Notes: generated by a model from the sequence alone, not told the origin. A stretch of 64,000 nucleotides of DNA from Petaurus breviceps papuanus (GCA_028583685.1 JAMXIF010000058.1:12005890-12069889), one strand, 5' to 3'. Shown: positions 22,690 to 34,398, counted from the first letter of the stretch. Made by a program: numbers and translations.

Positions 22690-23000
22690 GGGCAGAGCAG
22701 TACTGGAATGAGCCTTGGCCTTGGTTCTCACCTGTCTGGGTTCTCACACTAGCTCTATGATCTAGAGTCATTCTTTCTAAATCTGTTTTCTCATCTATGA
22801 AATGGGGACACAAATCTTCGTACAGGGTTGTTGTGAGGAGTGTGCTTTGAAAATCTTAAAACAGTCAATAAACAGAAGTTATTACGACCGGTACAACCTT
22901 GAGCAAATCCTTCCACTTTCTGGGCTTCGGTTTCTTGACCTATAAAATGCAGACGATGCTTTTGCAAGCTACCTCACAGGGTTGTTCTGAAAAGCAAGTA
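22690..23000 (+). repeat. Two plus-strand MIR-type remnants
   Basis: About 22690-22880 (GAAATGGGGACACAAATC, then GTTGTTGTGAGGAGTG) and 22890-23000 (CTTGAGCAAATCCTTCCACT) follow the MIR/CORE-SINE order. Confidence 0.6.
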
Positions 23001-23004
23001 AGAT

Positions 23005-23295
23005 ATGGAAACAACTAGAGAGGGATTAGACTGGTTCTTCTGGGATCCCCAGGGTAGAATTAAGAATGATAAGTAAGAGTTACAAAGAGAAACATTTCCT
23101 AACAATTACAGCTCTCCCAAAGTGAAATGAATTGCCTCAGTGGGGAGTGGATTACCCTTCACTTGAGGTCTTCAAGCAAAGGCTGGATGACCACTTCTTG
23201 GGTGGGTTGTACAGGGGATCCTTTTTCAGGCATAGATAAATTGGACTAGATGCCTCTGGGGTTCTTTCCAGCTTTGAAATTCTATGATTCAGTCT
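23005..23295 (+). repeat. CR1/L3 LINE 3' end
   Basis: GAGGTCTTCAAGCAAAGGCT, then GGATGACCACTT, then ATTGGACTAGATGCCTCTGG and ATTCTATGATTC form the 3' end of a CR1/L3 element. Confidence 0.75.
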
Positions 23296-23494
23296 GTGAA
23301 AGTACTTTGTGACCATAAAATACTATATAAATGGAGGCTATTATTATCATTATCTGCCCTGGTGCTTCTCCTGAAGGGAAATCAGTTTTTCTGTGCCCTA
23401 TGTAAGCAATTTAATCTTTCTTTCTTGATCTGATTGATTTTCTCTGGGTTGTGATCTCAGCCCTTTCATGGCCCCACTAGGTAGGTCACTTTGA

Positions 23495-24675
23495 AAATCT
23501 GCACCTTAGTTTTTCACCTGGTTGAGCAAGTATAAATGACTTGCCTAAGATTACACAGTAAGTACAAAGCTGGGGCTTGGAGCCAGGTCTTCTGATTATA
23601 AGTCCAGTATTCAGTCCTTTTAATGATTATCCATTCATCTTCACTATGTGAGAAATACAGAATAAGAGTGCTCTTCTGTCTGCTTGTGCCTAGATGTGAT
23701 AGGAACAGAATGAATAAAATGTGAATCCCACATACTACACGAAATATGGGTAGGTGCAAATCACTAACAGCACATATACAGTATCTTAGCATAGGGAGCC
23801 ATATGTATTGGAAAGGGTCCTGAACTGGGAATATGGAGACCTGGGTTCTAGTGCCAACCTAGCTAAGTTAGCTGTGTGAAAAGGGGCAGATTTCTTCACT
23901 TGTGAAATGAATGTGTAAATGTAAAATGTTGTGCTTTAGCACCTCTCAAAGTCTCCAAATCCAGTGATCTCTGTGTGATGTGAGTGAGAGAGGGTTGGAT
24001 GCTTCATGAACATAATTGAATCTATGACCTTCTATGACCTATTATGATCTTCATGTGGATGACAGGGTAGAATGATGGCTCTTCCTCTAATAAGATGAAA
24101 TGAAAGCTTAAAAATTCAACTGTACAAGTACAGGTTGAGGAATATCTTAAGGTTTTAGCAGATTAAAAAGTCAATACAAATTCAAAGAATTATATGTACA
24201 AGTAACAATAATACATGCACACTTTATATCAGAAAGATGACTAGAGTAGAAGTCAAGACATCTGGGTTCTAGCCTGAACTTAATTGCCTATGTGATTTTG
24301 TCTAAATGGCACAGTATAATAGGTACTGGATTTGGAGTCAGAAAACCTAGTTTCAAATCCCAGTTTCATGATTTATGAGGTCTGTGACCTTGGGGAAAGT
24401 CACTTAGCTTCCCTGAGATGCTCAATTTCATCATCTGTAAAAATGTTTATCTTACTGGGGTTTTGTGGTGATCAAATGAGATCACAGATTTAGGTCTGGA
24501 AGGGAATTTCAACATTATTTAGTCTGACTCTTTATTTTATGGATAAGGAAATTTAGGCCCAGAGAGCTTACATCCTTTGCCCAGGGTCACACAGGTAATA
24601 AGGTAGAGTTATCATTTGAACTCAAATTTTCTAACTCCAAATCCAGTGTTCTTTCCATTCTACTGTACTGTCTTC
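23495..24675. repeat. Cluster of MIR-type remnants, both strands
   Basis: Antisense pieces lie at about 23495-23640 and 24490-24675, and sense pieces at about 23795-23960 and 24235-24480. All are diverged, and nothing between them looks coding. Confidence 0.55.
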
Positions 24676-24705
24676 CAATTGCATCTCTTTTGTAAACCAT
24701 TTTTT

Positions 24706-24871
24706 GGGGGCTTTTTATTTTTGGAGGGGGGAAGGCAGGGCAATTGGGGTTAAGTGACTTCCCCAACGTCACACAGCTAGTAAGTGTTAAGTGTCTGAGG
24801 TCAGGTTTGAACTCAGTTACTCCTGACTCCAGAGTCAGTGCTCTATTCACTGTGCTACTTAGCTGCCCCCC
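24706..24871 (-). mobile_element. tRNA-derived marsupial SINE
   Basis: This antisense SINE is flanked by TAAACCATTTTT (24694-24705) and TAAACTATTTTT (24872-24883). Confidence 0.8.
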
Positions 24872-24885
24872 TAAACTATTTTTTA

Positions 24886-25133
24886 AGTCATTTTTCAGTT
24901 GTGTCCAATTCTTTGTGAGTTCACTTTAGGGTTTTCTTGGCAAAGATACTGGAGTGCTGTGCTATTTCCTTCTCCAGCTCATCTTACAGATGAGGAAACT
25001 GAGGCAAACAGAGTTAAGTGACTTGCCCAGGGTTCCACTGCCAGTAAGTGTCTGAAGTTACATTTGAACTCAGGAATTGTCTTCCTGACTCCAGGCCCAG
25101 TGCTCTGTGCACTAGGGCGCCACCTAGCTACCC
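24886..25133 (-). repeat. tRNA-derived SINE, long (type C) form
   Basis: The tail words GGGTTTTCTTGGCAAAGATA and CTTCTCCAGCTCATCTTACA come first and the tRNA-like head complement (GCGCCACCTAGCTACC) comes last. It is well preserved. Confidence 0.8.
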
Positions 25134-25229
25134 TTTCTGTAAACTGTACAACCCTCTATCAAGGTCAGCTATTGTTATTTTAAAAGCTCATACAATTTTA
25201 GGCTTTCACCCAGAGGGACAGTGTCCAAA

Positions 25230-25880
25230 ATGAGAGGATAATAGTCCTGCTGTAATCTGCCCTGGTTAGACCAAATCTGGAGAAAACTCTTCATTTCTGA
25301 GCATCACATTTTATCAAAGATATTGACAATGTGAGTGGTAAGGGGACTCAAAACCATACCACACAAAGAATTAATTGTTTAAAAGAAGTGCAGCTCTTTA
25401 GCCCGGCCTTTAAGAATGTAACAAGCTATAACATGGGAGAAAGATCCATTTTGCTTAGCCCCAGAGTGCGGAGCTAGCACCAATGGAGAGAAGTTTCAGA
25501 GAAGCAGATATCAGTTTGATATCACAAAAAACATCTTAATAATTGGGGAGGCTAGGTGGCACAGTGAATAGAGAACCAGCCCTGGAGTAAGGAGGACCTG
25601 AGTTCAAATTTGACCTCAGACACTCAACACAAAAAAAACTAGCCATGTGACCTTGGGCAAGTCACTTAACCCCAATTGCCCTCCAAAAAGGGGGAAAAAA
25701 ACAAAAACATCTTAATAATTAGAACTATGGAATGAATTACACCAGAGGTACTGAGTTCCTCTACACAAGACAGATTCAAGTGGGGAATGGATAACTGCTT
25801 ATAAACAGGATTCCTACTCAACTGCAGGCTGGACTAGTTGGCCTTTGAGGGCCTTCCAACTTTGAGACTGTATGATTTAT
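25230..25880 (+). mobile_element. CR1/L3 LINE 3' fragment split by a SINE
   Basis: CTGCTGTAATCTGCCCTGGT, then TTTGCTTAGCCCCAGAG, then GGCTGGACTAGTTGGCC follow CR1/L3 order. The SINE at 25545-25701 interrupts it. An A-run followed by an AT microsatellite lies at about 25899-25935. Confidence 0.7.
25545..25701 (+). mobile_element. tRNA-derived marsupial SINE in CR1/L3
   Basis: This plus-strand SINE has flanks AAAAACATCTTAATAATT on both sides (ending at 25544 and 25720). Confidence 0.85.
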
Positions 25881-25897
25881 AAACCTTTCTTTCTAGG

Positions 25898-25929
<32 letters not shown>

Positions 25930-26056
25930 TATAAATAATATTCCCCAAAATTCTCAAAATATCAATATAAGCACTTACATGGTAGGATTTTTTTAATTTT
26001 TGGAAAAATAACTTTCAGTCAGTCAATAAGCATTAATTAAACACTGTGTGCCTGTA

Positions 26057-26315
26057 GAGCAGCTAGATGGTGAAATCGATAGAGCACTGAACTAGGAATC
26101 AGTAAGACTCATCTTCATGAGTACAAATGTAGCCTCTGACACTTACTAGCTGTGTGACCCTGAGCAAGTCACTCAACCCTGTTTCCCTCAATTTCCTCAT
26201 CTGTAAAATGAGCTGGAGAAAGAAAGAGCAAATCACTTCAGTATCTCTGCCAAGAAAAGCCCAAAATGGAGTCATGAAGAATCAGACACTACTGAAAAGA
26301 TCCAACAAAAAGAAG
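26057..26315 (+). repeat. tRNA-derived SINE, long (type C) form
   Basis: This plus-strand copy has a GAGCAGCTAGATGGTGAAAT head, a GTGTGACCCTGAGCAAGTC middle, then AAATGAGCTGGAGAAAGAAA and a tail with AAGAATCAGACACTACTGAA. Confidence 0.75.
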
Positions 26316-26430
26316 TATGCCAGCTTCAGGTAAAAATAATGACAGATTAGCTGAACAGAGAATATGCTTAACTGAAATTACATAGCCTCTTTCAAACTCT
26401 TCTCCAACATTTTCTAGCAGGGTAACACAC

Positions 26431-28945
26431 ATTTTATTTATTTACTTACTTACTTTTAGTTTACAAGATTCAGTTCCCCAATCCTTTGAATTTCAAATTT
26501 TCTCCACCTCTTTCTCCTGCCCCTCCCCATAGTGGCCTGTGATCCAATATAGGATCTACAAATACCTTCACATTAAACTTTAGTCAGGTTGTAAAGGGTT
26601 ATAACCAATGGAATGAACAAAGGGAAAGAGAAATCAAAACAAAATAAGAAAAAGAAAGAGAGAAAGTAGCCTGCTTCAATCTGCATTCAGACTCTGAGCT
26701 CTTTCTCTGGGTGTGGACATCTCTTTCCATCACAAGTATTTTGGAGTTGTCTTATAACCTTATAATGCTGAGAAGAGTCCAGTTAATTGTCACACATACG
26801 TTGTATCTGTAATTGTGTACAAATTTCTCCTGGTTCTGCTCTTCTCACTCAACATCAGTTTATATAAGTCTCTCCAGGTTATTATGAAGTCCATCTGCTC
26901 CTCATTTCTTATAGCACAATAGTATTCCATTACATTCATATACCACAACTTGCTCAGCCATTCTCCAATTGATAGGCAAACCCTTGATTTCCAATTCTTT
27001 GCCACCACAAAAAGAGCTGCTTTAAATAGTTTTGTTCATCCGGGTCCTCCTTCCACTTCTATGATCTCTTTGGGATATAACCCTAGAAGTGGTATTGCTG
27101 GGTCAAAGGGTATGCACTTATTTATAGCCCTTTGGGCATAGTTCCAGATTGCTCTCCAGAATGGTTGGATCAGTTCACAATTCCACCAACAATGCATTAG
27201 TGTTCCAATTTTTCCACATCCTCTCCAGCATTTACCATTTTTCTCTTTTGTCATCTTAGCCAATCTGACTGGTGAGATGTGGTACCTCAGAGTTGTTTTG
27301 ATTTGCATTTCTCTAATCAATAGTGATTTAGAGCATTTTTCATATGCTTATAGATATCTTTAATTTCGTCCTCTGAAAACTGCCTGTTCATATCCTTTGA
27401 CCATTTATCAACTGGGGAATGACTTGTATTTTTATAGATTTGACTCAATTCTCTGTATATTTTAGAAATGAGGCCTTTATCAGAGATACTGGTTGTAAAA
27501 ATTCTTTCCCAATTTTCTACTTCCCTCTTAATTTTGGTTACATTGGCTTTATTTGTACAGAAACTTTTCAATTTAATGTAATCAGAATTATCCATTTTGC
27601 ACTTTATAATGCTCTCTAACTCTTATTTGATCATACAATCTTCCCCTCTCCATAGATGTGACAGGTAAACCATTCCTTGCTCTCCCAGACTGCTTACAGT
27701 ATCAAGCTTTATACCTAGATCATGCACCCATTTAGACTTGATTTTGGTATATGGTGTTAGATATTGGTCTATGCTCAGTTTCTGCCATACTATATTCCAG
27801 TTTTCCCAGCAGTTTTTGTCAAATAGTGAGTTCTTGCCCCCAAAACTGGGGTCTTTGGGTTTATCAAACAGTAGATTACTACAGTCATTGACTGCTGAGT
27901 CTTGTGTACCCAGTCCACTCCATTGATCCACTGCTCTGTTCCTCAACCAGTACCAAGAAGTTTGGATGACTCCTGCTTTATAATACAGATTAAAATCTGC
28001 TATGGCTCGGCCACCTTCCCCAGCATTTCTTTTCATTAATTTCCTTAATATTCTGGACTTTTGTTTTTCCAAATGAATTTTGCTACTATTTTTTCTAGGT
28101 CTATAAAGTAATTTTTTGGTAGATTGATTGGCACGGCACTAAATATGTAATTTAAGTAAGATTTTCATTTTTTATTATATTAGCTCAACCCAGCCACGAG
28201 CAACTGATGTTTCTCCAATTAGTTAGATCTGACTTTATTTGTGTGAAAAGTATTTTGTAATTGTGTTCAGATAAGTCCTGGGTTTATTTTGGCAGGTAGA
28301 TTCCCAACTATTTTATAATGTCTACAGTAACTTTAAATGGAATTTATCTATTTCTTGCTGTTGGACTTCATTAGAAATATACAGGAATGCTGAGGATTTA
28401 TGTGGGTTTATTTTATATCCTGCAACATTGCCAAATTTATTTATTGTCTCAGGTAGTTTTTCACTTGATTCTCTAAGTATATCATCATATCATCTACAAA
28501 GAGTGATAGCTTGGTCTCTTCTTTGCCTAATCTGATTCTTTCAATTTCTTTTTCTTCCCTTATTGCTACTGCTAACATTTCTAGTACCCAACTGGATAAG
28601 GGGGGAAGAAGGGGCAGAGCCAAGACAGCGGTGTAGGAGCAGGAAAACTCCCTGGGCTCCCCCAATCACCACCTCTGATTGAATAAGAGGGGTGATAGTG
28701 GACATCCTTGTTTCACCCCTGATCTTATCGGAAATGCTTCTAGCTTATCCTCATTACATATACTACTTGCTGATGGTTTTAGATAGATGCTATTTATTAT
28801 TTTAAGGAAGACTCCATTGATTCCTATACTCTCTAGTGTTTTTAATAGGAATGGATGTTGTATTTTGTCAAAAGCCTTTTCTGCATCAATTGAGATAATC
28901 ATACGGTTTCTCCTAGTTTTGTTGTTGATGGTAACACACAATTTA
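26431..28945 (-). mobile_element. 5'-truncated L1, ORF2 from RT domain to 3' end
   Basis: This is the best-kept L1 here, on the minus strand. From 28941 downward the reverse transcriptase reads [18 protein letters not shown], then [14 protein letters not shown]; after a 72-bp insert it continues [20 protein letters not shown] and FVDDM, where functional L1 has FADD. The C-terminal part is readable in three ORF pieces (27623-28072, 27036-27595, 26790-27008). The 5' half, ORF1 and the endonuclease are absent. Frames are broken, so it is inactive. Confidence 0.85.
28606..28677 (+). mobile_element. 72-bp scrap resembling an L1 5' end, inserted in L1
   Basis: GGGGCAGAGCCAAGACAGCG and the following CTCCCTGGGCTC resemble the first bases of a mammalian L1 5' UTR. 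The scrap splits the reverse transcriptase after [23 protein letters not shown] (28591-28605) and ATTGAATAAGAGGGG (28678-28692) look like its target duplication. It has no A-tail and runs opposite to its host. Confidence 0.55.
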
Positions 28946-30220
28946 GCTGGCTTACTTCTTATTCTTGTCTCTCAACTGTGGGAGTTCCCCAAGGTTTGAT
29001 TCTCAGCCTCCCCCCTCATCTTCTTTCTCTACTTTCACCGTCCCAGAAAACTTGTATACTTTTCTTCCTTCAACTTCCTTCAACATTTGTGCTGATGCCT
29101 CAGATTTTTAACTCAAGTCCTCCTTCTTATTGGCACTCTCTCATCCCATGTTTACAACATCCTACAGGATGTGTCCAATTAGATGTGCATCTCAAAAACA
29201 AAACAACCCTCTGGGTTTGTTTCCTGGCTGGTGAAATGAAGTAGTTTGACTTAAACATTCTATGAATATATTTCTCCAGAAGTAAATGCATTATCTTTCC
29301 CTCACCCCCCACTGGCTCAGCAGTAACCTCTTAATTAGTGCTTGTTGAATTGAGTTGAACTGGCTCCACTTCCCAACTACCTGGTTCCATCTGCAGTCAG
29401 TGTCCCTATTATTTTAGTCTCCCAGGCTTGATACCTCCAAGCCATCTTTGTCTCTCTCCTCTTCTTCTTGCTTTTTTATCCAATCTATTCTGAGGCTTGT
29501 TTCCCAGGCTTATAGATATAGAACCAGAAGGGACTGTAGCAAGTCATCGTGTATCAATTTCAAATGGAAATGGATCTTTGCAGGCTGCATATTGATTTCG
29601 AAAATCACAAATTAACATTGTTTATGTTGTATTGAACTTTTACTTATTTTGCTAATCACTTCCCAATTATATTTTAATTTGGTTCCAGCTCACAAGGCTG
29701 CTCAATTTTGAATCTGGCACCTCTAATTTAGTACTATTTTAAAATAGTCCCTAATTTTATAGATGAGGAAACTGAGGTCCAGAGAAGTTAAGTAACTTGC
29801 CTAAGATCACATATTTAGTAAGTAGCAGAGCTTGGAATTAAACTCAGATCTTCTAACGCCAAATTCAGTGCTTTCCCTCCTATACCATGATGTTTTGTTG
29901 TTGTTTATCTGTTTCTCAGATCTGCCCTTCTAATTCAGACTCATCATCCTAATTCAGGCCTTTGTCACCCCTTATCGGATTTACTCTAATAATCACTCCA
30001 TCAAAAAATCTCACAGTTGATGTTTTTTGCCTTTAGGCTTTCCTGTCTTCCAATTCTTTTTATGTAGCTTTGCCAAATTTGTTCTTTCATGCTTTCATAT
30101 CATATTACTCCCCTACTAAATAAACTACAATGGTTCTCTAAGTACCATATACCATCAAGCTCTTCTTTTCGTTTCACATTGTGATAGATAATCTGTCCCC
30201 ATTGTATTTCTTTTTTTTTT

Positions 30221-30381
30221 CTTTTTTTGTCTTTTTGGAGGTGGAAGGCAGGGCAATTGGGGTTAAGTGACTTGCCCAAGGTCACAGAGCTAGTAAGTGT
30301 TAAGTGTCTGAGGCTGAATTTGAATTCAGGTCCTCCTGACTCCAGGGCCGTGCTTTACTCACTGTCTCACCTAGCAGCCCC
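30221..30381 (-). mobile_element. tRNA-derived marsupial SINE
   Basis: This antisense SINE is flanked by similar ATTTCTTTTTTTTT words on both sides. Confidence 0.75.
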
Positions 30382-30395
30382 ATATTTCTTTTTTT

Positions 30396-31020
30396 TTAAC
30401 CCAATTTTATTTTTAAGTTCCAAATTCTCTTCCTCCCACTTCCTCTCCTCTAAACCCTGAGAAAGCAGGAAAATAAAACCCATTACAAATATGTATAGTC
30501 AAGCAAAAAAAAAAATTCCCTCATTAGCCATGTTCCCTCCTTACTCCTTCCCCCCTAAGAAAATACTTCAATCTGCATGCTGAGTTCATCACCTCTCTAC
30601 CTGGAGGTAGATAGCATGTTTCTTCATGAGTCCTCTAGAACTCTGTTTAGTTCCATTGTGTTGATCAGAATTCCTAAGACTTTATTTGTCTTTACAATAC
30701 TGTTATTATTGTATAAATTGTTCTCCTGATCCTGCTAACTTTACTTTGCATCAGTTCATGTAAATCTTCCCAGGGTTTTCTAAAACCATCCCCTTCACTT
30801 GTTACAACATGATAGCATTCCATCATATACTACCATATACATATACCATAACTTGTTCAGCTACTCCCATATTGATGGGTACCCCCTCAGTCTCCAATTC
30901 TTTGCCATCAAAAAAAGAGCTTTTATAAATATTTTTGTACAGATGGATCTTTTTCCTTTTTCTTTATCTCTTTGAAGAGTATAGGCCTGGTAGTGATATC
31001 ACTAGGTCAAAGGTTTTACA
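30396..31020 (-). mobile_element. Old L1 3' fragment, antisense
   Basis: This is the complement of the L1 ORF2 end and 3' UTR, similar in order and divergence to 11200-12370 (GGAGGTAGATAGCATGTTTC and TCTCCAATTCTTTGCC). Confidence 0.7.
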
Positions 31021-31538
31021 AATTCAATAATTTTTTCTCCACCCTGTTTCATTGTCATCCATAATCTGTCCCACAACCTTATTCCCCAGTATACACTCTC
31101 TGCTACTTTCAAAATAGACTTCACTCTCTCCTGCACACATCCCAGTCTACTTTTTCCTGCCTTTACATATTTTGTTCAAATGCTTCAGCTTTTCTTCCTC
31201 CCACCTACCTGTATAAACCTTACTTAGCTCAAATCTCACCTCAAATCATAGAATGTAGGGTTGAAATCATCTTAGTCCAACCTCAGCGTCTATTAGAATG
31301 TATAGTCATTAGGGTGGTTCAATCACTCCTATTTGTCCCCTTCATCCTACTACTGAATCACTGCCCAATTGGGTTTTCTACTATAAATGCTCCTCTATTC
31401 TGAAAAGTAATACCAAAGAATCTGTGCCTTTTTGTTAGTTGGAGAACCCAGCCAGAGACAGCACTTCTGGCAAAACATCTCAACCTTCTGGGGATGTTTT
31501 CCTGCAGTGGCTTCCTCCCAGCAATGTCCCAATAAGTA

Positions 31539-31720
31539 TGTTGCTTGTCCTTCATTTACGAAGAGGACCACTGACACCATGAGGTGATGTCCTGACATGC
31601 AGGTGAAATGGCAGAGTTGCACACAGCTGTTAGCCTCACTCTCTCTTCCAGAGTCATCAAAGTTCACTGGCAAGAGAAAAGTCAAGACTGGCAATGGCCC
31701 AGAATGCCCTGGATGACCTT
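31539..31720. repeat. Second copy of the TTGCTTGTCCTTCATTT repeat
   Basis: This matches 12975-13152 over most of its length (CGAAGAGGACCACTGACACC; TTCACTGGCAAGAGAAAAG) and continues further to the right (GGATGACCTTGGCCTCTTTA). Confidence 0.6.
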
Positions 31721-32017
31721 GGCCTCTTTACCCTCTGTCCAAGTTCTAAGCACTCCACACCGCCTGTTTCATAGCCTTGGAACAAATTGTCTTTATCTGC
31801 CCATTCCACTGGGGGGAAGTTAGCAAATGGTGTGGTTACCACTGTTTGTATATATATAAAAGTAAGCTTGCAAAACAAAGAAATGTAAACTCTTCCTCCC
31901 CCAAGTCCAGAGGAAAAGAAGTCAAATCCCAAAGAGCTAAAGGGGAGAAAGGATATACAAGATTACCACCCAGAGAGCTTTTGAAGGGTAGAGATTGGCA
32001 GTAAGCATGTTTTAGCA

Positions 32018-32202
32018 CAGGGTGGGGGAACCTGAGGTTTCAAGGCCACATGTGGCCCTCTAGGTCCTCAAGTGCAGCCCTTTGACTGATTCCAAACTTC
32101 ACAGAACAAATCCCCTTACTAAAAGGATTTGTTCTGTAAAATTTGGACTCAGTGGAAAGGCTGCACCCAAGGACTTAGGAGGCCACAGGTTTCCCACCCC
32201 TG
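32018..32202. mobile_element. Nonautonomous hAT element, palindromic
   Basis: Terminal inverted repeats CAGGGTGGGGGAAC and TTCCCACCCCTG are flanked by an 8-bp duplication TTTTAGCA/GTTTAGCA (32010-32017, 32203-32210), the hAT signature. Internal arms around 32090-32150 (CAGAACAAATCC and GGATTTGTTCTG) form a large foldback. A relative is at 53478-53672. Confidence 0.8.
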
Positions 32203-32472
32203 GTTTAGCAGCTTCTGTCCTGAAGCTAGTGCCTGATTGGTTCAAGCAGCCTTGTCCCCAGAGTCCAGACCAGACCCCCTCCTTTGTGGCAGCTGCCACT
32301 GTCTTTTAAACTTTCATGTCCCATCTCCATGAGGCTTCCTGCAGCTTCCCTTTTCCAGCTCCATGATGCTGCTTCTTGGCCAGTCAGGAGCTGGGTTCCT
32401 GTTTTGAGTTTTTGGGCAGAACTCTATGAACTGACTTTTAAAGATCACCCTAAGGAACAGCCCATCATTCTT

Positions 32473-32555
32473 TTTTTTTTTAAACAATCGGGGTTAAGTG
32501 ACTTGCTCAAGGTTACACGGCCAGGTGTTTCTGGGTGGGTGCTAAGTGTCTAAGC
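32473..32555 (-). mobile_element. 5'-truncated SINE (first-monomer type)
   Basis: Only the tail half is present, with the complement of CACCCACCCAGAAACACCTG. A perfect 12-bp target duplication CCCATCATTCTT brackets it (32461-32472, 32556-32567), so the truncation happened at insertion. Confidence 0.8.
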
Positions 32556-32724
32556 CCCATCATTCTTCTTATACTTGTTTCTGATTGACTGCAGAAATTT
32601 ATTTGTAACAACTTCATCAAGAGTACACTTTCAGCAGTCACATCTTTCACTCTTTAGCTACACCTCATTGCTGGTCCTTTTCTGTTACTAGCACCTGGGT
32701 TTTAAAGGGCTACTTCTTTTCAGA

Positions 32725-33250
32725 GGAAGCAGAGGATCAGACTGAGAAGGTCTCAGGGTCACAGACCTCCTTAATGGCAGAGCCAGGACTAGAACCAAGA
32801 TCTCTTGACTTCAGGTCAACGGGTAGATAAATTGCTGGGCCTGGAGTCAGGAAGACCTGAGTTCAAACTCCACCTCAGACTCTACTACCTCTGCAACCTT
32901 GGGCAAACCACTGAACCTCTGTCTAATTTAGTTTCCTCAACTGTAAAACAGGATCATAATAGCACTTACATTCCAGGGTTGTTCTAAGGATCTAATAGAT
33001 AGTGTTTGTAAAGTGCTTGATACACGATGCTGTTCAATTGTGTCAGTCATGTCTGATTCTACTTGAGTCTGAAAATTTCGGGGTTTTCTTGGCAGAGATA
33101 CTGGAATGGTTTGCCATCTCCTTCCCTAGCTTATTTTATAGATGAGGAACTGAAGTCAACAGGGTTAAGTGACTTGCCCAAGGTCACACAACTAGGCAGT
33201 ATCTGAGGCCACATTTGACTCCAGGCCCCTTTGCTGTGTTCCACCTAACA
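32725..33250. repeat. MIR remnants and a type C SINE
   Basis: An antisense MIR piece lies at about 32725-32820, a sense MIR-like SINE at about 32820-33025, and an antisense type C SINE at about 33026-33250 (GGGTTTTCTTGGCAGAGATA). Confidence 0.6.
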
Positions 33251-33590
33251 TCTAGAAGTTGCTTTTTCTCTTCCCCTCTAAACTGCTTTATATGCCTTCT
33301 CAATTACTCTTCCTCCAAGGTTAGTACTGATCTTTCTTCTCTGAGCCCTCACTGCACTTTTAGTCAATACCAATAAACTTTTTTCTTAAATTCATGTATA
33401 TTAACTTTACTGCGGTGCCTAGCAAGGTGTCTCACACACTGTGGGTGCTTAGAAGTTTGTTGAATTTTATTACACTTGTCTCCCCATTTGGATTGTAAGG
33501 GCACGAAGTGTCTTGTTCTTCCTGTGGAGCCCCCAGCACAGTTGGAACAGGGAAAGGCACATAGTAGGCTTTCAAAACGTATCTGCAGAT
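33240..33590 (+). repeat. L2 3' end
   Basis: GGCACATAGTAGGCTTTCAA and the preceding TTGTAAGGGCACGAAGTGTC fit an L2 3' end. Confidence 0.55.
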
Positions 33591-33600
33591 TTGACTATTT

Positions 33601-33731
33601 GGGGCAGCCAGGTGTCTCAGTGCCACCTGCCCTTGGAGTCGGGAAGACCTGAGTTTAAATCTGACCTCAGACAACACTTACTACCTTCGTGACCCTAGGC
33701 AAGTCACTTAACCCTAATTGCCTCACTCCCC
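33601..33731 (+). mobile_element. tRNA-derived marsupial SINE
   Basis: GGGGCAGCCAGGTGTCTCAG through CACTTAACCCTAATTGCCTC, plus strand. It is the last repeat before the TSPAN33 promoter. A short TG and poly-G run follows at about 33752-33780. Confidence 0.8.
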
Positions 33732-33799
33732 CTCCCCAATTTTTTTTGCTATTGTGTGTGTGCACTTATTTTGGGGGGGGGTGTACACAGTGGCTGGAG

Positions 33800-34293
33800 T
33801 GGGTGCCTTTCTTCCCCTCCCCTCTTTCCACGTGAGCAGCTGCAGCTGCAGCCCTATCCTGTTCTGGGAGGCCAGGGAAAACTACTGACCCTTTAAGAAG
33901 TTATCCCTCACAGAACAGGTGTTCCTCTCTCCTCTGGGAGAAGAGGGAATGGCTGGGTATTTAGTGACATCAGCGACAATCCAATGAGAAGCCAGACGGC
34001 CGACAGCGGTGCCAATGGGCGGTGGCTTGGGGCGGGCCAAGTTTCCTGGGTGCGGGGAGGGGAGGAGGTGGTCCTCTGGCCGCGGACTATCGGGGTTGCT
34101 TTGGCTGCTGGCGCTGGCTGGAGGCTGTCTTCCAGCAGTGCTCGCTGACATTCTTTCCGCTCCCGAGGACGTTCCACCGCTGTCCAGCTGCCTCCCAGGG
34201 AGCGCGATTCCGATGTCCCTGGGCACAGTGTGAGCAGGTGGACTGAGCAGTCACCAGGGAAATAGGCCCCCCGGGGGAGGCGGCAGAGGGGCC
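33800..34293 (+). promoter_or_regulatory. TSPAN33: TSPAN33 promoter and 5' leader
   Basis: This is a GC-rich, CpG-bearing stretch just before the TSPAN33 start, in contrast to the AT-rich repeats before it. Visible sites are CCAAT boxes at 33981 and 34012, a GC box GGGCGG at 34017, a GGGGCGGG at about 34030, and a CRE-like TGACATCA at about 33965. There is no clear TATA box. Transcription probably starts around 34.05-34.15 kb, judged from the CCAAT positions; this is inference. A six-codon upstream ORF lies at 34213-34233. Confidence 0.75.
34213..34233 (+). other. Short upstream ORF before TSPAN33
   Basis: ATG TCC CTG GGC ACA GTG TGA encodes MSLGTV and lies 60 bases before the TSPAN33 start, very likely inside the leader. 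It is also the last part of a longer in-frame ORF whose first ATG (34015) overlaps a CCAAT box and is probably not transcribed. Confidence 0.35.
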
Positions 34294-34398
34294 ATGGCCC
34301 GGAGATCGGGGCCAGCGCCCGCAGTCTATGGAGAGGAGTTCTCCTTCGTCAGCCCCGTGGTGAAATACCTGCTCTTTTTCTTCAACATGCTTTTTTGG
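34294..34398 (+). CDS. TSPAN33: TSPAN33 coding exon 1
   Basis: This exon encodes 35 residues, MARRSGPAPAVYGEEF onward to NMLFW. It holds the cytoplasmic N-terminus and the first half of TM1. It ends on a codon boundary (TGG) before a GTGAGT donor at 34399. The first dozen residues differ from human; the EEFSFVSP block matches. Confidence 0.96.

Larger units (their letters stand above)
28950..31235 (+). repeat. L2 LINE pieces with later insertions
   Basis: L2-like plus-strand sequence at about 28970-29230, 29370-29500, 29920-30200 and 31030-31235 (TTCAGGCCTTTGTCACCCC; CTTACTTAGCTCAAATCTC). An antisense MIR lies at about 29740-29890. A SINE and an L1 fragment sit between the last two pieces. 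Confidence 0.55.

Noticed and set aside
26790-28941. Series of minus-strand ORFs with polymerase-like protein
   Set aside because: These are not host genes; they are the decayed ORF2 of a truncated L1.
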